Below are positions 7,234-15,445 of a DNA stretch of 21,753 bases, in pieces. The notes beneath the pieces were generated by a model. It made no database searches. It was not told the DNA's origin and was given only the letters and a program-made list of their open reading frames with translations. How positions within the stretch are numbered: the stretch's first letter is position 1; each line of letters begins with the position of its first letter. The translations under genes and the position numbers were made by a program. This DNA is from Bacteroidales bacterium (GTDB lineage: Bacteria > Bacteroidota > Bacteroidia > Bacteroidales > JAOZVK01). The stretch spans positions 1 through 21,753 of the forward strand of contig JAOZVK010000033.1 in assembly GCA_029938185.1 (NCBI GenBank). The letters run 5' to 3'.

Positions 7234-10200
7234 TTAATTTATTGTTTTTTCATACTTAATATCTTTTCCAACATGCGATTTCCATTCATCATTGGTCATA
7301 TTTCTACTTAACAGTTTCTTTATTTTTTTAACATACGCTTCACTATCTATTTCCCAGTATTTTATAGCACCATCGTCATATAATACATACAACTTTTTGT
7401 TATAAAATATAATTGATTTTATTTTTAGTTTACTATCGCTAATAACAATAGGGTTTTTGTCAAGATTTTTTACAGATAGCATTCTAATTCTTTTATCGGC
7501 TCCATAAGCAGCTAAAAATCCTGAAGATTTATCAATTTTTATAGATTCTATTCCAGAGTTACCTAAATAGATATTACTAGTTTTGTTATTAGAGTATATA
7601 AGTTTTACTAAACCATTTGAATATCCAACTGCAATCATGCCTGTTTTATTCCAAACGTCTATTGATAGTATTCTTGATTTTTCGTCAGAAATTAATTTTT
7701 GTTTATTGTTTAATAAATCATATTTAAACAATCTACCGTCATTACAACCAATCAAAATATATTTATCGTTATCAAAAAAACTAATTGCGGTAATTCTTGA
7801 GTTTAGTATAATAGTCTTAGTATTTTCTAAACTTTCAGTTTTCCACAATTTAACTGTCTTATCTCTAGAACCTGTTGCAATTTTTTTTTTATCAAAACTT
7901 AAACATGCCGACCTAATAAAGTCATTATGTCCTACAATTTTATTTTTTTGTTTATTTTTAATCAAATATGAACTTTTATCATTTAATGATACAATAAACA
8001 TATCATTATCAATAAAATATGTTGAGTTTACAGGGGTGTTTTTGTCTGTAATTTGCTTTGTTTCCAGTAGTTTATTCCCCGATGCATTATATTCCATAAA
8101 CATCCCTAATCTACTGAATACAACTATGTTATCATTATAAATATTAACAGCCGAAACATTTTTGGTACCTAATATATAATTTTCGTCTTGTTTTTTATTT
8201 AATAAGGAAAATCTAAGAGCCTCATATATAGCAGGGTCTTTATTATATCCATTATATTTTTTATTAAAATTATATGCTTGTAGTGCCAAAAGCATATTTA
8301 ATTGCTTGTCTCTGTATTTATTTTTTGCCTTAAAACTAATTGATTGTGCTATTGCTAAATAAGATAATGATTTTGCATTATTACTTGCTATTTCTGCTTT
8401 TTTTCTTTGTTTTTCGGCGTTTTTTTTCTGTTCATCTGCAATTTTTTTCTCTTCTTTTACCTTATCTGTTTCTAATTTGAGTTGTTTTGATTTTTCCTCT
8501 GCCAATTTTCTTAACCTGTCGGCATCAGCTTTTGCAGAGTCTGACATTAGTTTTGATTTTATAGCTTCATGTTCATTGTCTTCGGCACGTTTTTTTTCAA
8601 TTTCTATTTGTTCGTTTATTTTTATAATATTATTTTTTTGAATATCTGCCGAGTCTTTTTGTAGTAATGCATATTCGGTTAATTTGTCTGCAATTTTCTT
8701 CTGTTCTTCGGCATTCGATTTTTCCATTAAAGCCCAGTAGGTAAAGCCTGATAAAACAATAATTATAACAATAGAAGCAATCAATAAAAAACTTTGTCTA
8801 CGTTTTTTTGCTTTTTTAATATATGCTATGTGTCCTTTACTTTTGTTTAGAAACTCTTTTATGCTTTTTTCCTTTATATATGCATTTTTAACTTTTTCAT
8901 TATAGTTAAGCTTGCTATCATCGTATTTTGCCAACCAATATTTGTTTGGTTTACATTTTTCGTACCATTGTTTAAAATGCGACAAAGGACCTTCTGCCAA
9001 TAAATAATATTTTGATTTATCGTTTTGTAACCATCTTTTAAGTTGAATATCAAAGTCTTTATAATCAACAATATTTTCTTGCTCTTCTTTGTTCCATTCC
9101 TCAAGCAATTCCCAGTTTCTAATTAAAGCTTCGTGTGTAATATCTAAAACTGTATCTCCTGATAGGTAAATTGTTGAAATGTCATCAGTATCAATAAATG
9201 GATGTAGAAAAGTACTATCCTGTAATCTGAATATATTTAATACACCACATACAGTTTCATATTTTATTTTAGGGTCATCAATTATATTTGTGATTTCTCT
9301 TAGCGACATTCTGTTTCTGACAGCTCGTCCATCGTCTATTTTAGTAAGACTTTGAAAAGATTTTTTAATTACAAGTTTAGCATCTTGCTCATCAATGCTA
9401 TTATCAATCCATTCGGCAGATTTCAACAAATAATCATAGGCAATTTGATATATTATGTTTGCATGAGTATTTAAAACATTATTTGAATTTGGATTATCAT
9501 AAAATCTTTTCTTAAAATTTTCAATACCATCAAACCATAAATCAAATTTTTCTTTATCGGTTTGTGATAAAAATTTTAGTTTTATGCCTGCCAATTTTGC
9601 TAAATGCAACAAATCCATTTCTTCATTTCCATTATCGGCTAATTTCCATAGTTGGTTTAATGTGTGTTGCAATATTGGTAGTTGGTCAAACCCATCATGA
9701 AGTTCATTTATCAATATTTCTTTTAGGCGTTTTGCAAGTTTTCCACCCGAAAGCAATGCCGGTTCTTCAATAATTTGTTGCAATTCATTTCTGTTTAATC
9801 TTGGAACAAAGAATTGGCTAAAACCTATTGTTTCGGGTAAACCTCTGAATGCAACACTTTGACTAATAAAGTCAGAACGCATTGTGCATACAATATATAT
9901 AGGTAAATCTTCATTTATAGCTATTTTGGCAGTTTCGAGCAGTAAGTTAACAGTTGTGTATGCATTATCGGAAGGTTTACCGTCGTTAAAATTTTCGGTA
10001 TTTGTGAAAAACTCTTCAAATTGGTCAGCCAAAATAAAAAGATTTGCTGCTTTTTGTTTTTTTAATTTTTTAGTTTCCTCATCTGCATTTATCCATTCCT
10101 CGCTATTAGTATTTATGTAATAATCAGATGATTTATACAAATCACTTAATGCCGAAAAACCTAACTCAAGTTCGTCTTTAGTATCTTTATAATCTAAACC

Positions 10201-10497
10201 AAAATTTGTTGAAATACTTTTTGATATGCTCTTTAGGGGATCTCTTTCGGGTCTGAAATCAGCAACTACCCAATTATTATATTTTGCTCTAAAAAAACCA
10301 GCTCTTGCATTTGGAATAATCCCAGCATACACTAATGACGATTTTCCATCACCAGATGCACCTGTAATAATAACAATCTTTCTTTCTTCGAGTTGCTTTA
10401 TTATTTGACGAATTTGCAAATCTCTTCCTTTAAAGAAAATTGACTCATCTTCGGTAAATGGTCTAAGACCAGGATATGGATTTATTTTTTGTTCCAT
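7234..10497 (-). CDS. nSTAND1 NTPase with TM segment, coiled coil and WD40 repeats
   Basis: A 1087-aa STAND-type signalling NTPase. The N-terminus has the family's signature PYPGLRPFTEDESIFFKGR (residues 8-26), Walker A GASGDGKSS (46-54) and Walker B LFILADQFEEF (152-162), followed by a long helical region with a winged-helix-like THEALIRNWELLEEW motif. A hydrophobic segment at about 569-592 (LIASIVIIIVLSGFTYWAL) predicts one membrane span. Residues about 597-715 are a charged coiled coil rich in K, E and A. The C-terminal third is a WD40-type propeller with repeats ending in W or equivalent (GHNDFIRSACLS...ATGSRDKTVKLWK). STAND proteins usually oligomerise on sensing a trigger through the repeat domain and then activate an effector. 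No effector domain is fused here, so a partner protein is likely; the best candidate is the TIR/DUF4062-like gene upstream. Confidence 0.88.
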   Translation of the reverse strand: MEQKINPYPGLRPFTEDESIFFKGRDLQIRQIIKQLEERKIVIITGASGDGKSSLVYAGIIPNARAGFFRAKYNNWVVADFRPERDPLKSISKSISTNFGLDYKDTKDELELGFSALSDLYKSSDYYINTNSEEWINADEETKKLKKQKAANLFILADQFEEFFTNTENFNDGKPSDNAYTTVNLLLETAKIAINEDLPIYIVCTMRSDFISQSVAFRGLPETIGFSQFFVPRLNRNELQQIIEEPALLSGGKLAKRLKEILINELHDGFDQLPILQHTLNQLWKLADNGNEEMDLLHLAKLAGIKLKFLSQTDKEKFDLWFDGIENFKKRFYDNPNSNNVLNTHANIIYQIAYDYLLKSAEWIDNSIDEQDAKLVIKKSFQSLTKIDDGRAVRNRMSLREITNIIDDPKIKYETVCGVLNIFRLQDSTFLHPFIDTDDISTIYLSGDTVLDITHEALIRNWELLEEWNKEEQENIVDYKDFDIQLKRWLQNDKSKYYLLAEGPLSHFKQWYEKCKPNKYWLAKYDDSKLNYNEKVKNAYIKEKSIKEFLNKSKGHIAYIKKAKKRRQSFLLIASIVIIIVLSGFTYWALMEKSNAEEQKKIADKLTEYALLQKDSADIQKNNIIKINEQIEIEKKRAEDNEHEAIKSKLMSDSAKADADRLRKLAEEKSKQLKLETDKVKEEKKIADEQKKNAEKQRKKAEIASNNAKSLSYLAIAQSISFKAKNKYRDKQLNMLLALQAYNFNKKYNGYNKDPAIYEALRFSLLNKKQDENYILGTKNVSAVNIYNDNIVVFSRLGMFMEYNASGNKLLETKQITDKNTPVNSTYFIDNDMFIVSLNDKSSYLIKNKQKNKIVGHNDFIRSACLSFDKKKIATGSRDKTVKLWKTESLENTKTIILNSRITAISFFDNDKYILIGCNDGRLFKYDLLNNKQKLISDEKSRILSIDVWNKTGMIAVGYSNGLVKLIYSNNKTSNIYLGNSGIESIKIDKSSGFLAAYGADKRIRMLSVKNLDKNPIVISDSKLKIKSIIFYNKKLYVLYDDGAIKYWEIDSEAYVKKIKKLLSRNMTNDEWKSHVGKDIKYEKTIN

Positions 10498-10517
10498 TTA
10501 TTATATGTCAAAATATG

Positions 10518-10550
10518 AGGTCTTCGACCTATTTAATATGGCTTACGCAT
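10518..10550. repeat. R1 forward arm upstream of the WD40 STAND gene
   Basis: AGGTCTTCGACCTATTTAAT followed by ATGGCTTACGCAT, starting 21 bases before the ATG at 10497. A truncated R2-type repeat follows directly. Confidence 0.85.
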
Positions 10551-10554
10551 TTTT

Positions 10555-10612
10555 GGCTACCAGTTTTAAGTTGAACGCTTTTTAATCGCAAAGTTGCACA
10601 AAGCTTAACGTG
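10555..10612. repeat. Truncated R2-variant repeat
   Basis: GGCTACCAGTTTTAAGTTG through the CGCAAAGTT and CACAAAGC segments matches the first 60 or so bases of the complete variant at 17692-17818. The other end is missing; the restriction gene's 3' end follows. Confidence 0.7.
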
Positions 10613-10651
10613 AATGTATTGGTTCAATACAATGATAAAAAGCTATATTTT

Positions 10652-11401
10652 CTATTTTTCAATATCAAATAATTCAGCTGGATTTATTTTAAATTGAAGC
10701 ATTTGTGCTGTTTTTCGTCCTCCATCACCACCTTTCCGTTGCATTGTTATTCTACCGATTTTAATGTTCCCCCTTTTTGTTATAACTATTTTACCGTTAG
10801 AGAAATGATTGATAACAATATTTATAGGTTTTAATATCCATCTTGCATTTGTTTCAATTTTTTGAACAACGAGCATCCATTCAGCTGCAAACTTCCCCCT
10901 TCCTTTGATTATATCGTTTACAATTAAACTCTTATTGGCTTCAAGCCAATGTATCACTTTATTTTGGTTTTGTTCACTAAATTCGTTAATAAATGTTCGT
11001 CTGTTATCTTTTAGATTATCAATTGAAGGACGAATTTCACCTGTATATTTTTTTAATATTTCAACAATATCAGGTGGTATGTTCCACATCTCTCGATATT
11101 TATCTATCCAACGTTTATCTATTTGGTTAAATCCTTTTAGATTTCTGACAAGTTTTATTTGTAAATTTTCAACATCAATTGCTTTTTTTAATTTTATTGT
11201 TACTTGAACTTGGACATCAGCTTTATAACCAGATATTACAATTGCTTCAACAAATTCAATTTCCAACAATTTATATTCCATTGTTATCAGCCAGCTTTGT
11301 GCTTCTTTATCTTGCTTCCAGTTATTAAATTTATTAACGATGTCTCGTTCATTTTTAAAACCTTCTTTTGCTGTATTTGAGCCTTTTTTTATTAAATCCA
11401 T
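10652..11401 (-). CDS. HinP1I-like type II restriction endonuclease (predicted GCGC)
   Basis: A 249-aa protein that I recognise as close to R.HinP1I over its full length, from an N-terminal GSnTAK(E/D)GFKNE segment to a C-terminal MQRKGGDGGR...MLQFKI. HinP1I cleaves G^CGC. Its published active site is described as SD-X18-QXK. Here ADVQVQV supplies D62, and exactly 18 residues later QIK supplies Q81 and K83, so the metal-binding and catalytic residues are kept; the Ser before the Asp is Ala. The length equals that of HinP1I, so the enzyme is probably active. Its ATG overlaps the stop codon of the methyltransferase gene (TAATG), indicating coupled translation. Specificity is inferred from resemblance only. 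Confidence 0.88.
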   Translation of the reverse strand: MDLIKKGSNTAKEGFKNERDIVNKFNNWKQDKEAQSWLITMEYKLLEIEFVEAIVISGYKADVQVQVTIKLKKAIDVENLQIKLVRNLKGFNQIDKRWIDKYREMWNIPPDIVEILKKYTGEIRPSIDNLKDNRRTFINEFSEQNQNKVIHWLEANKSLIVNDIIKGRGKFAAEWMLVVQKIETNARWILKPINIVINHFSNGKIVITKRGNIKIGRITMQRKGGDGGRKTAQMLQFKINPAELFDIEK

Positions 11402-12189
11402 TATTGAGTGCTAAATAAATTTTTTTTAATATATTTTTTTAATCGTTCATTTGCAATTTCTGTATATTCTTGCGAAATTTCAGACCCTATCCATTTTCTA
11501 TTAAACAGGTGTGCTATTTTAGCTGTTGTTCCACTCCCCATAAAAGGGTCGTAGATTAAATTATTTTCATTTGTCCATGTTTTTATCTGGTCAATTACAA
11601 GTTTTTCGGGAAAAATAGCAGGGTGTTGAAATGCGATTTTATCTTTTGTTGAAATTCCACCACCTATAGAATAGGAAAATACATTACCAACTTTTTTTTC
11701 TTTTGTGCGTTCAACTTTTTTATAATCAAGACTTCCTGTTTTTCCACGATTTTTCATATTTGCAAGTCCATGATATTTTGTTGGTTCAGTTATTGGATTA
11801 AAAACATTTGGACTACCTTTTGAAAATGCAAAAATATATTCAAAATGTTGATGGTAACGTTTTCCTGTTGTTGGCATAGGATTATTTTTATAATAAATCA
11901 TTGTATCGTGAACATTAAAACCAACTTTTTTAAAAAATAAAGCTTGTTTAAAAGCGGTTAAGGTTTCACTTCCTTTGTCTGTTTTATCTCCAACTACCCA
12001 AATAATTATTCCACCAACTTTTAATATTCTATATAGTTCATTTACAATTTTTTCAAATGGAAATTTGTATCCATTATAATTTCTTAAATCATCATAAGGT
12101 GGGGACGTTAAAACCATATCAATAAAATTATTTTTAAATAATTTCATCGTATCAAGACAATTTTCATTATATATTTTATTTAATTCCAT
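11401..12189 (-). CDS. Beta-class DNA methyltransferase, probably N4-cytosine
   Basis: A 262-aa amino-methyltransferase that should protect the host from the overlapping HinP1I-like enzyme. The catalytic motif TSPPY is at residues 28-32 and the SAM-binding DPFMGSGTT at 214-222, so the order is catalytic motif first: the beta class. S-P-P-Y rather than D/N-P-P-Y is typical of N4-methylcytosine enzymes, though some SPPY enzymes methylate adenine. The HinP1I/HhaI systems known to me use C5-cytosine methyltransferases, which have a PCQ motif that is absent here. The target-recognition region is probably the variable stretch between residues about 105 and 190. It is the first gene of the two-gene unit; its stop overlaps the nuclease start by one base. 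Confidence 0.88.
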   Translation of the reverse strand: MELNKIYNENCLDTMKLFKNNFIDMVLTSPPYDDLRNYNGYKFPFEKIVNELYRILKVGGIIIWVVGDKTDKGSETLTAFKQALFFKKVGFNVHDTMIYYKNNPMPTTGKRYHQHFEYIFAFSKGSPNVFNPITEPTKYHGLANMKNRGKTGSLDYKKVERTKEKKVGNVFSYSIGGGISTKDKIAFQHPAIFPEKLVIDQIKTWTNENNLIYDPFMGSGTTAKIAHLFNRKWIGSEISQEYTEIANERLKKYIKKNLFSTQ

Positions 12190-12228
12190 TTGTAGTTTTT
12201 ATATAAATTTAGGTTTCTTTGTTTTTAG

Positions 12229-12289
12229 TTGCTTTTATTGCAAAGTTTCACTTTGCATAAGCAACATAAAAAGGCTCGAATCGCCAATC
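12229..12289. repeat. Hairpin and degenerate R1 reverse arm
   Basis: GCAAAGT-TTC-ACTTTGC forms a perfect 7-bp hairpin with imperfect flanking pairing (TTGCTTTTATT / ATAAGCAA). It is followed by CATAAGCAACATAAAAAGGC, then TCGAATCGCC, which aligns with an R1 reverse arm whose right half has decayed. It ends on the stop codon of the TIR/DUF4062-like gene. Confidence 0.5.
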
Positions 12290-13204
12290 TTATTCGTTTT
12301 GAGAATTAATTTTATCAAATTGTACTTTTATTTCTAAAGGTATTAATTCTTCAGCTATAATTAATGATTGTACTTTTGGTGCTTTAAACATTTTATCATG
12401 ATTTGATTCTTGATTTGCATCACCTATTAAAAGAATATTTGATTTTGCAGATGCTCCACCTACTTTTTTCCAAACTTGCTGAACAAAAGGCAAAGCCCAG
12501 TCTGCTCTTGTTTTAAAAAACACTACTGTAAGTATTGATTTATCAAACTGTTGAGCAACCATCGAAGAAAAATCAGCATTTGCATTTTGCGAAATACTTA
12601 ACGATTCAACATCAGCTATATCACTCAATAGTTCAGTTATACTTTGTGCAGAATCTTCGTCAAGTTCGTTGTATATAAAAAACATATCGGTACTTTGGGC
12701 ACTTGATTCTGTTTTTTGTTCTAATTGAATTATAGAACGAATATCCTCAACAAACATAACAGGTGAGTCATGATTAGAAAAAATCATGTTTCTTAATATA
12801 TTTTGCATTATCGAATCTAAGAAAACCTCCTGAGCCTCTTCCTTTTCATTTGTATTAATTGAAAAAGGTTGCCAAACAAACATTTTAAAACCTGAAAGTA
12901 GTTTTCTATTTTTATTTTGTGCCTCAGTATACTGATATTCAGAAATAGATAATTTATTTTTTTTATCAAAAATTTCACCATATTCATTTCCAAGCAAATG
13001 TATAGAACAATCTGATATTTCGATATACTCTTTTATTTTTTTTATTGCACTTTCTTCATTATCAAAGTCTTCTTTTTTTATAAATAAAACTTCTAATCCA
13101 GCTTTTGATAGAATACGCTTCAGTTTTTTTTGTAATTCTATAGCATCACCAGAAGTTTCTGATAAAAAAACTTTTAATTTATTTTTTTTTGGAACTGATT
13201 GCAT
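12290..13204 (-). CDS. Tandem TIR/DUF4062-like protein, candidate STAND partner
   Basis: A 304-aa soluble protein with two Rossmann-like halves. Residues about 8-110 begin KVFLSETSGDAIELQKKLKR, then GLEVLF...CSIHLLGNEYG...LSISEYQYTEA. This follows the DUF4062/TIR-like layout of a first strand, a helix, a cluster of D/S residues, a G(N/D)xYG turn, and an S-x-x-E-x-xxA helix. Residues about 172-285 (DMFFIYNELDEDSAQSITELL..., DFSSMVAQQFDKSILTVVFF..., NILLIGDAN) look like a second, more degenerate TIR-like domain. Catalytic NADase residues are not certain. In Bacteroidota, genes starting VFLxETSxD often sit next to nSTAND1-WD40 genes of the kind found at 7234-10497; here the restriction-modification pair lies between them. 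It starts at ATG 13204, with an R1-like copy 17 bases upstream. Confidence 0.6.
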   Translation of the reverse strand: MQSVPKKNKLKVFLSETSGDAIELQKKLKRILSKAGLEVLFIKKEDFDNEESAIKKIKEYIEISDCSIHLLGNEYGEIFDKKNKLSISEYQYTEAQNKNRKLLSGFKMFVWQPFSINTNEKEEAQEVFLDSIMQNILRNMIFSNHDSPVMFVEDIRSIIQLEQKTESSAQSTDMFFIYNELDEDSAQSITELLSDIADVESLSISQNANADFSSMVAQQFDKSILTVVFFKTRADWALPFVQQVWKKVGGASAKSNILLIGDANQESNHDKMFKAPKVQSLIIAEELIPLEIKVQFDKINSQNE

Positions 13205-13220
13205 AAAGAAAATATTATTA

Positions 13221-13245
13221 TGTCCTCTACCTATTTAATTGTTGT
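13221..13245. repeat. Degenerate R1 forward arm
   Basis: TGTCCTCTACCTATTTAATT followed by GTTG lies 17 bases upstream of the TIR/DUF4062-like start codon. The palindrome is broken, but the CTATTTAAT flank and the position match other copies. Confidence 0.5.
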
Positions 13246-13385
13246 TTGTTTTTGATATATAATTAACTATAATTCAAAAGATAAGCTTTTGTAAATAAAA
13301 AACTATCTCTTAAAGTTAATATTAAAACTTAATTTATATTATTAAAATTGTACTAAATTTATAATAATTTATCAAAGATTAAACC

Positions 13386-13421
13386 AATTAAGTCTTCTAC
13401 ATATTTAATGTTGCTTACGCA
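13386..13421. repeat. R1 forward arm, diverged
   Basis: AATTAAGTCTTCTACATATT followed by TAATGTTGCTTACGCA. The flank matches exactly, while the palindrome has changed from GGTC...GACC to AGTC...TACA. It is the only clear R1 copy in the window not next to a gene end. Confidence 0.65.
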
Positions 13422-13479
13422 CTCTAAAACATCATTAATTTTTTTTTGTTTATTACCAACTACATTAACCTACATACGA

Positions 13480-13549
13480 GGCTAACAATAGAATCGCCCA
13501 ATCGGGCTTTTTCACGACAAAGTCCGATTGGACGACTCTATTGTTAGCC
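13480..13549. repeat. 70-bp near-perfect inverted-repeat element
   Basis: Left arm 13480-13510 (GGCTAACAATAGAATCG...) pairs with right arm 13519-13549 (...CGACTCTATTGTTAGCC) over 31 bp with three mismatches, leaving an 8-nt loop. The termini GGCTA/TAGCC resemble those of R2, but the body differs. It is GC-richer than its surroundings. Confidence 0.85.
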
Positions 13550-13834
13550 CACAATGGCATTGTCGTCATGCTAACACGTAACTATCTATTATTAAACATA
13601 TAACATTGTTGATTATTTAAAAAAAGCGATAAAATATTATTTTTTTTTGCATACTCCACCCAATTTGATTTTTTTATAAATTTATAAGAAAATCAATATA
13701 TTAGGCAAGTTTCAAACGTAAATAACAGTTGAATGGAAAAAATATCGAATACTGAATATCGAATTTTGAAGTATTGCTGACGCATGTATATTAATATTCT
13801 AATAATATGCAATTTGACAAAAATCAAATATCAT

Positions 13835-13885
13835 AACTCACAAAAACAGTTCTTTTTTTTTAAAGAAGAACTGTTTTTGTGAGTT
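13835..13885. terminator. 20-bp perfect hairpin, possible bidirectional terminator
   Basis: Left arm 13835-13854 (AACTCACAAAAACAGTTCTT) is exactly complementary to 13866-13885 with an 11-nt loop made mostly of T. It lies about 175 bases beyond the rnfA stop codon, after R2 copy 2. It is a strong RNA hairpin in either direction but has no long U-tract outside the stem. Confidence 0.45.
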
Positions 13886-13897
13886 CTAAATTTAAGT

Positions 13898-14013
13898 GGC
13901 TACACGTATAGTATTGGACATTATTTTATTTTTTGACAGGATTTACAGTATTGGTTTTTATCCTGTTACAAAATACCTGATAAACAATACTGTCCAACTT
14001 CTGACGGGTAGCC
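13898..14013. repeat. R2 MITE-like element, copy 2, with 9-bp target duplication
   Basis: A 116-bp element GGCTACACGT...GACGGGTAGCC, nearly identical to copy 1 at 72-187. It is flanked by an exact 9-bp direct repeat AATTTAAGT (13889-13897 and 14014-14022), the mark of transposition. Its right end lies 46 bases downstream of the rnfA stop codon. Confidence 0.9.
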
Positions 14014-14059
14014 AATTTAAGTGTAATTAATGAAATATTTTTAACTTCGAAAAATATAA

Positions 14060-14635
14060 CTAAGCAATTCCTGTAAAACCCATAAATGCCAATGCTAATA
14101 AACCTGCTACTACAAAAGCAATTGGTACACCTTTCATTCCATTAGGTACATCAATTAGGTCTAAATGTTCTCTTAATCCAGCAAAAATAATTAATGCAAG
14201 ACCAAAACCTACAGCATTAGCTATTGCAAATACTACACTTTCAATCAAGCCATAACCATCAGTAGTTGCTGCAAGAATTGCAACTCCCAAAACTGCACAG
14301 TTTGTTGTAATTAGTGGCAAGAAAATACCCAAAGCCTGATATAATGCAGGGCTAACTTTTTTCAATATGATTTCGACCAACTGAACCAGTGATGCAATAA
14401 CTAAAATAAAGGATATAGTTTGCATATATTCAATTTTATATGGTATTAACACATAATGTTGAATAAGATAGGTTACTATTGTTGCTATAACCATAACAAA
14501 TGTAACTGCACCAGTCATGCCAATTGAAGTTTCAACTTTTGTTGATACTCCAAAAAATGGACATACACCTAAAAATTTTGCTAATACAATATTATTAACA
14601 AAAATTGCTGATATTATTATTAATACATATTCCAT
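14060..14635 (-). CDS. rnfA: Rnf complex membrane subunit RnfA
   Basis: A 191-aa integral membrane subunit of the Rnf ferredoxin:NAD+ oxidoreductase, which couples electron transfer to ion export. It begins with the conserved FVNNIVLAKFLGVCPFFGVS (residues 12-31, containing the cysteine that coordinates the membrane Fe-S centre in RnfA/NqrE proteins) and continues through about six transmembrane helices. The second half has the mirrored motif PLITTNCAVLGVA (116-128) with the second conserved cysteine. Length is normal. It is the last gene of the rnf set, 225 bases after rnfE, an unusually wide gap that contains an R1 arm and a palindrome. It starts at ATG 14635. NqrE is the alternative name within the Nqr complex, but rnfC and rnfD favour Rnf. 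Confidence 0.95.
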   Translation of the reverse strand: MEYVLIIISAIFVNNIVLAKFLGVCPFFGVSTKVETSIGMTGAVTFVMVIATIVTYLIQHYVLIPYKIEYMQTISFILVIASLVQLVEIILKKVSPALYQALGIFLPLITTNCAVLGVAILAATTDGYGLIESVVFAIANAVGFGLALIIFAGLREHLDLIDVPNGMKGVPIAFVVAGLLALAFMGFTGIA

Positions 14636-14777
14636 AGTGATTATATTATTTTTTAATTAATAGTCTTATAAAATTTTTTAATATTTATAATTGTACAATT
14701 AGCTATATGACTGTAGTTTGTGAAAACGCATATACTGCAAACGGTTATAAATTTACATTTTTAAATTACGTATGTCC

Positions 14778-14810
14778 AACTTTGACAAAGTTTTAAACTT
14801 TGTCAAAGTT
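14778..14810. repeat. Palindrome between rnfE and rnfA
   Basis: AACTTTGACAAAGTTT (14778-14793) and its exact complement at 14795-14810 are separated by one base. Each arm is itself nearly palindromic. It lies about 50 bases beyond the rnfE stop codon. There is no U-tract, so it is more likely an RNA hairpin, processing site or protein site than a standard terminator. Confidence 0.6.
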
Positions 14811-14828
14811 AAATTAGCAAGTGTTCTA

Positions 14829-14863
14829 AGTATAAACCACATTTAAATAGGTCGAAGACCTTA
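14829..14863. repeat. R1 reverse arm at the rnfE stop
   Basis: TATAAACCACATTTAAATAG followed by GTCGAAGACCTTA. The final TTA is the complement of the rnfE stop codon. Confidence 0.85.
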
Positions 14864-15445
14864 TTTTGATTTATTAAGTTTATTCAATATTGCAATTAAA
14901 TAGCCTAATGCAATAAAAGCTCCAGGAGCAAGTACAAAAACAAGCATTCCGTCACCATTGTATATTGAAATATCGAAAATTGAACCACTTCCTAATACTT
15001 CTCTCACAGCACCTAGTATTGTAAGTGCCATTGCAAAACCAATTCCCATTCCGAATCCGTCAATAGTCGAATCAATAAACGAATTTTTTGATGCAAAAGC
15101 TTCTGCTCTACCTAATATTAAGCAGTTTACAACAATAAGAGGAATGAAAAGTCCTAATGTATCGAACATGTCAGGAAGATATGCTTGCATAGTCAATTCT
15201 ACAATTGTTACAAACGAAGCTATTATAACTATAAAAGCTGGTATTCTTACTTTGTCGGGTATAAACGACTTTATAAGCGAAACAACTATATTTGACATAA
15301 CAAGTACGAATGTTGTAGCAAGTCCCATACCTAAACCATTAAATGCAGTTGTAGTTGTTCCCAATGTAGGGCAAAGTCCAAGAAGTAGTACAAATACTGC
15401 ATTTTCTTTAAAAAAACCTCTTGTGAAAATCTTTAGTTTACTCAT
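14861..15445 (-). CDS. rnfE: Rnf complex membrane subunit RnfE
   Basis: A 194-aa paralogue of RnfA with about six transmembrane helices, inverted in topology in the complex. Diagnostic motifs are ENAVFVLLLGLCPTLGTTT (residues 14-32) with the conserved cysteine and PLIVVNCLILGRAEAFASKN (102-121) with the second; the RAEAFASKN extension separates RnfE/NqrD from RnfA/NqrE. Length is normal. It lies between rnfG and rnfA as in the usual B-C-D-G-E-A order, but 381 bases after rnfG instead of the usual few; the gap holds an inverted-repeat element and R1 arms. It starts at ATG 15445, and its stop is embedded in an R1 arm. Confidence 0.95.
   Translation of the reverse strand: MSKLKIFTRGFFKENAVFVLLLGLCPTLGTTTTAFNGLGMGLATTFVLVMSNIVVSLIKSFIPDKVRIPAFIVIIASFVTIVELTMQAYLPDMFDTLGLFIPLIVVNCLILGRAEAFASKNSFIDSTIDGFGMGIGFAMALTILGAVREVLGSGSIFDISIYNGDGMLVFVLAPGAFIALGYLIAILNKLNKSK

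Larger units (their letters stand above)
13205..14059. other. 855-bp repeat-rich intergenic region
   Basis: No protein gene can be supported here. From left to right it holds a degenerate R1 arm (13221-13245), an R1 forward arm (13386-13421), a long-stem hairpin element (13480-13549), a short self-similar stretch with ATATCGAATACTGAATATCG (13741-13760), a 20-bp perfect hairpin (13835-13885) and R2 copy 2 (13898-14013). It separates the defence-like block from the rnf operon. Confidence 0.8.

Noticed and set aside
7583..8140. Plus-strand open frame of 185 codons opposite the WD40 region
   Set aside because: Antisense to the well-supported STAND gene; composition follows the complementary strand and no family is recognisable.
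8874..9104. Minus-strand 76-codon frame inside the STAND gene
   Set aside because: Out-of-frame overlap within a long confirmed gene; low-complexity AT-rich product.
11401..12189. C5-cytosine methyltransferase, as expected beside a HinP1I-like nuclease
   Set aside because: No PCQ or ENV motifs; TSPPY and DPFMGSGTT clearly place it among amino-methyltransferases.
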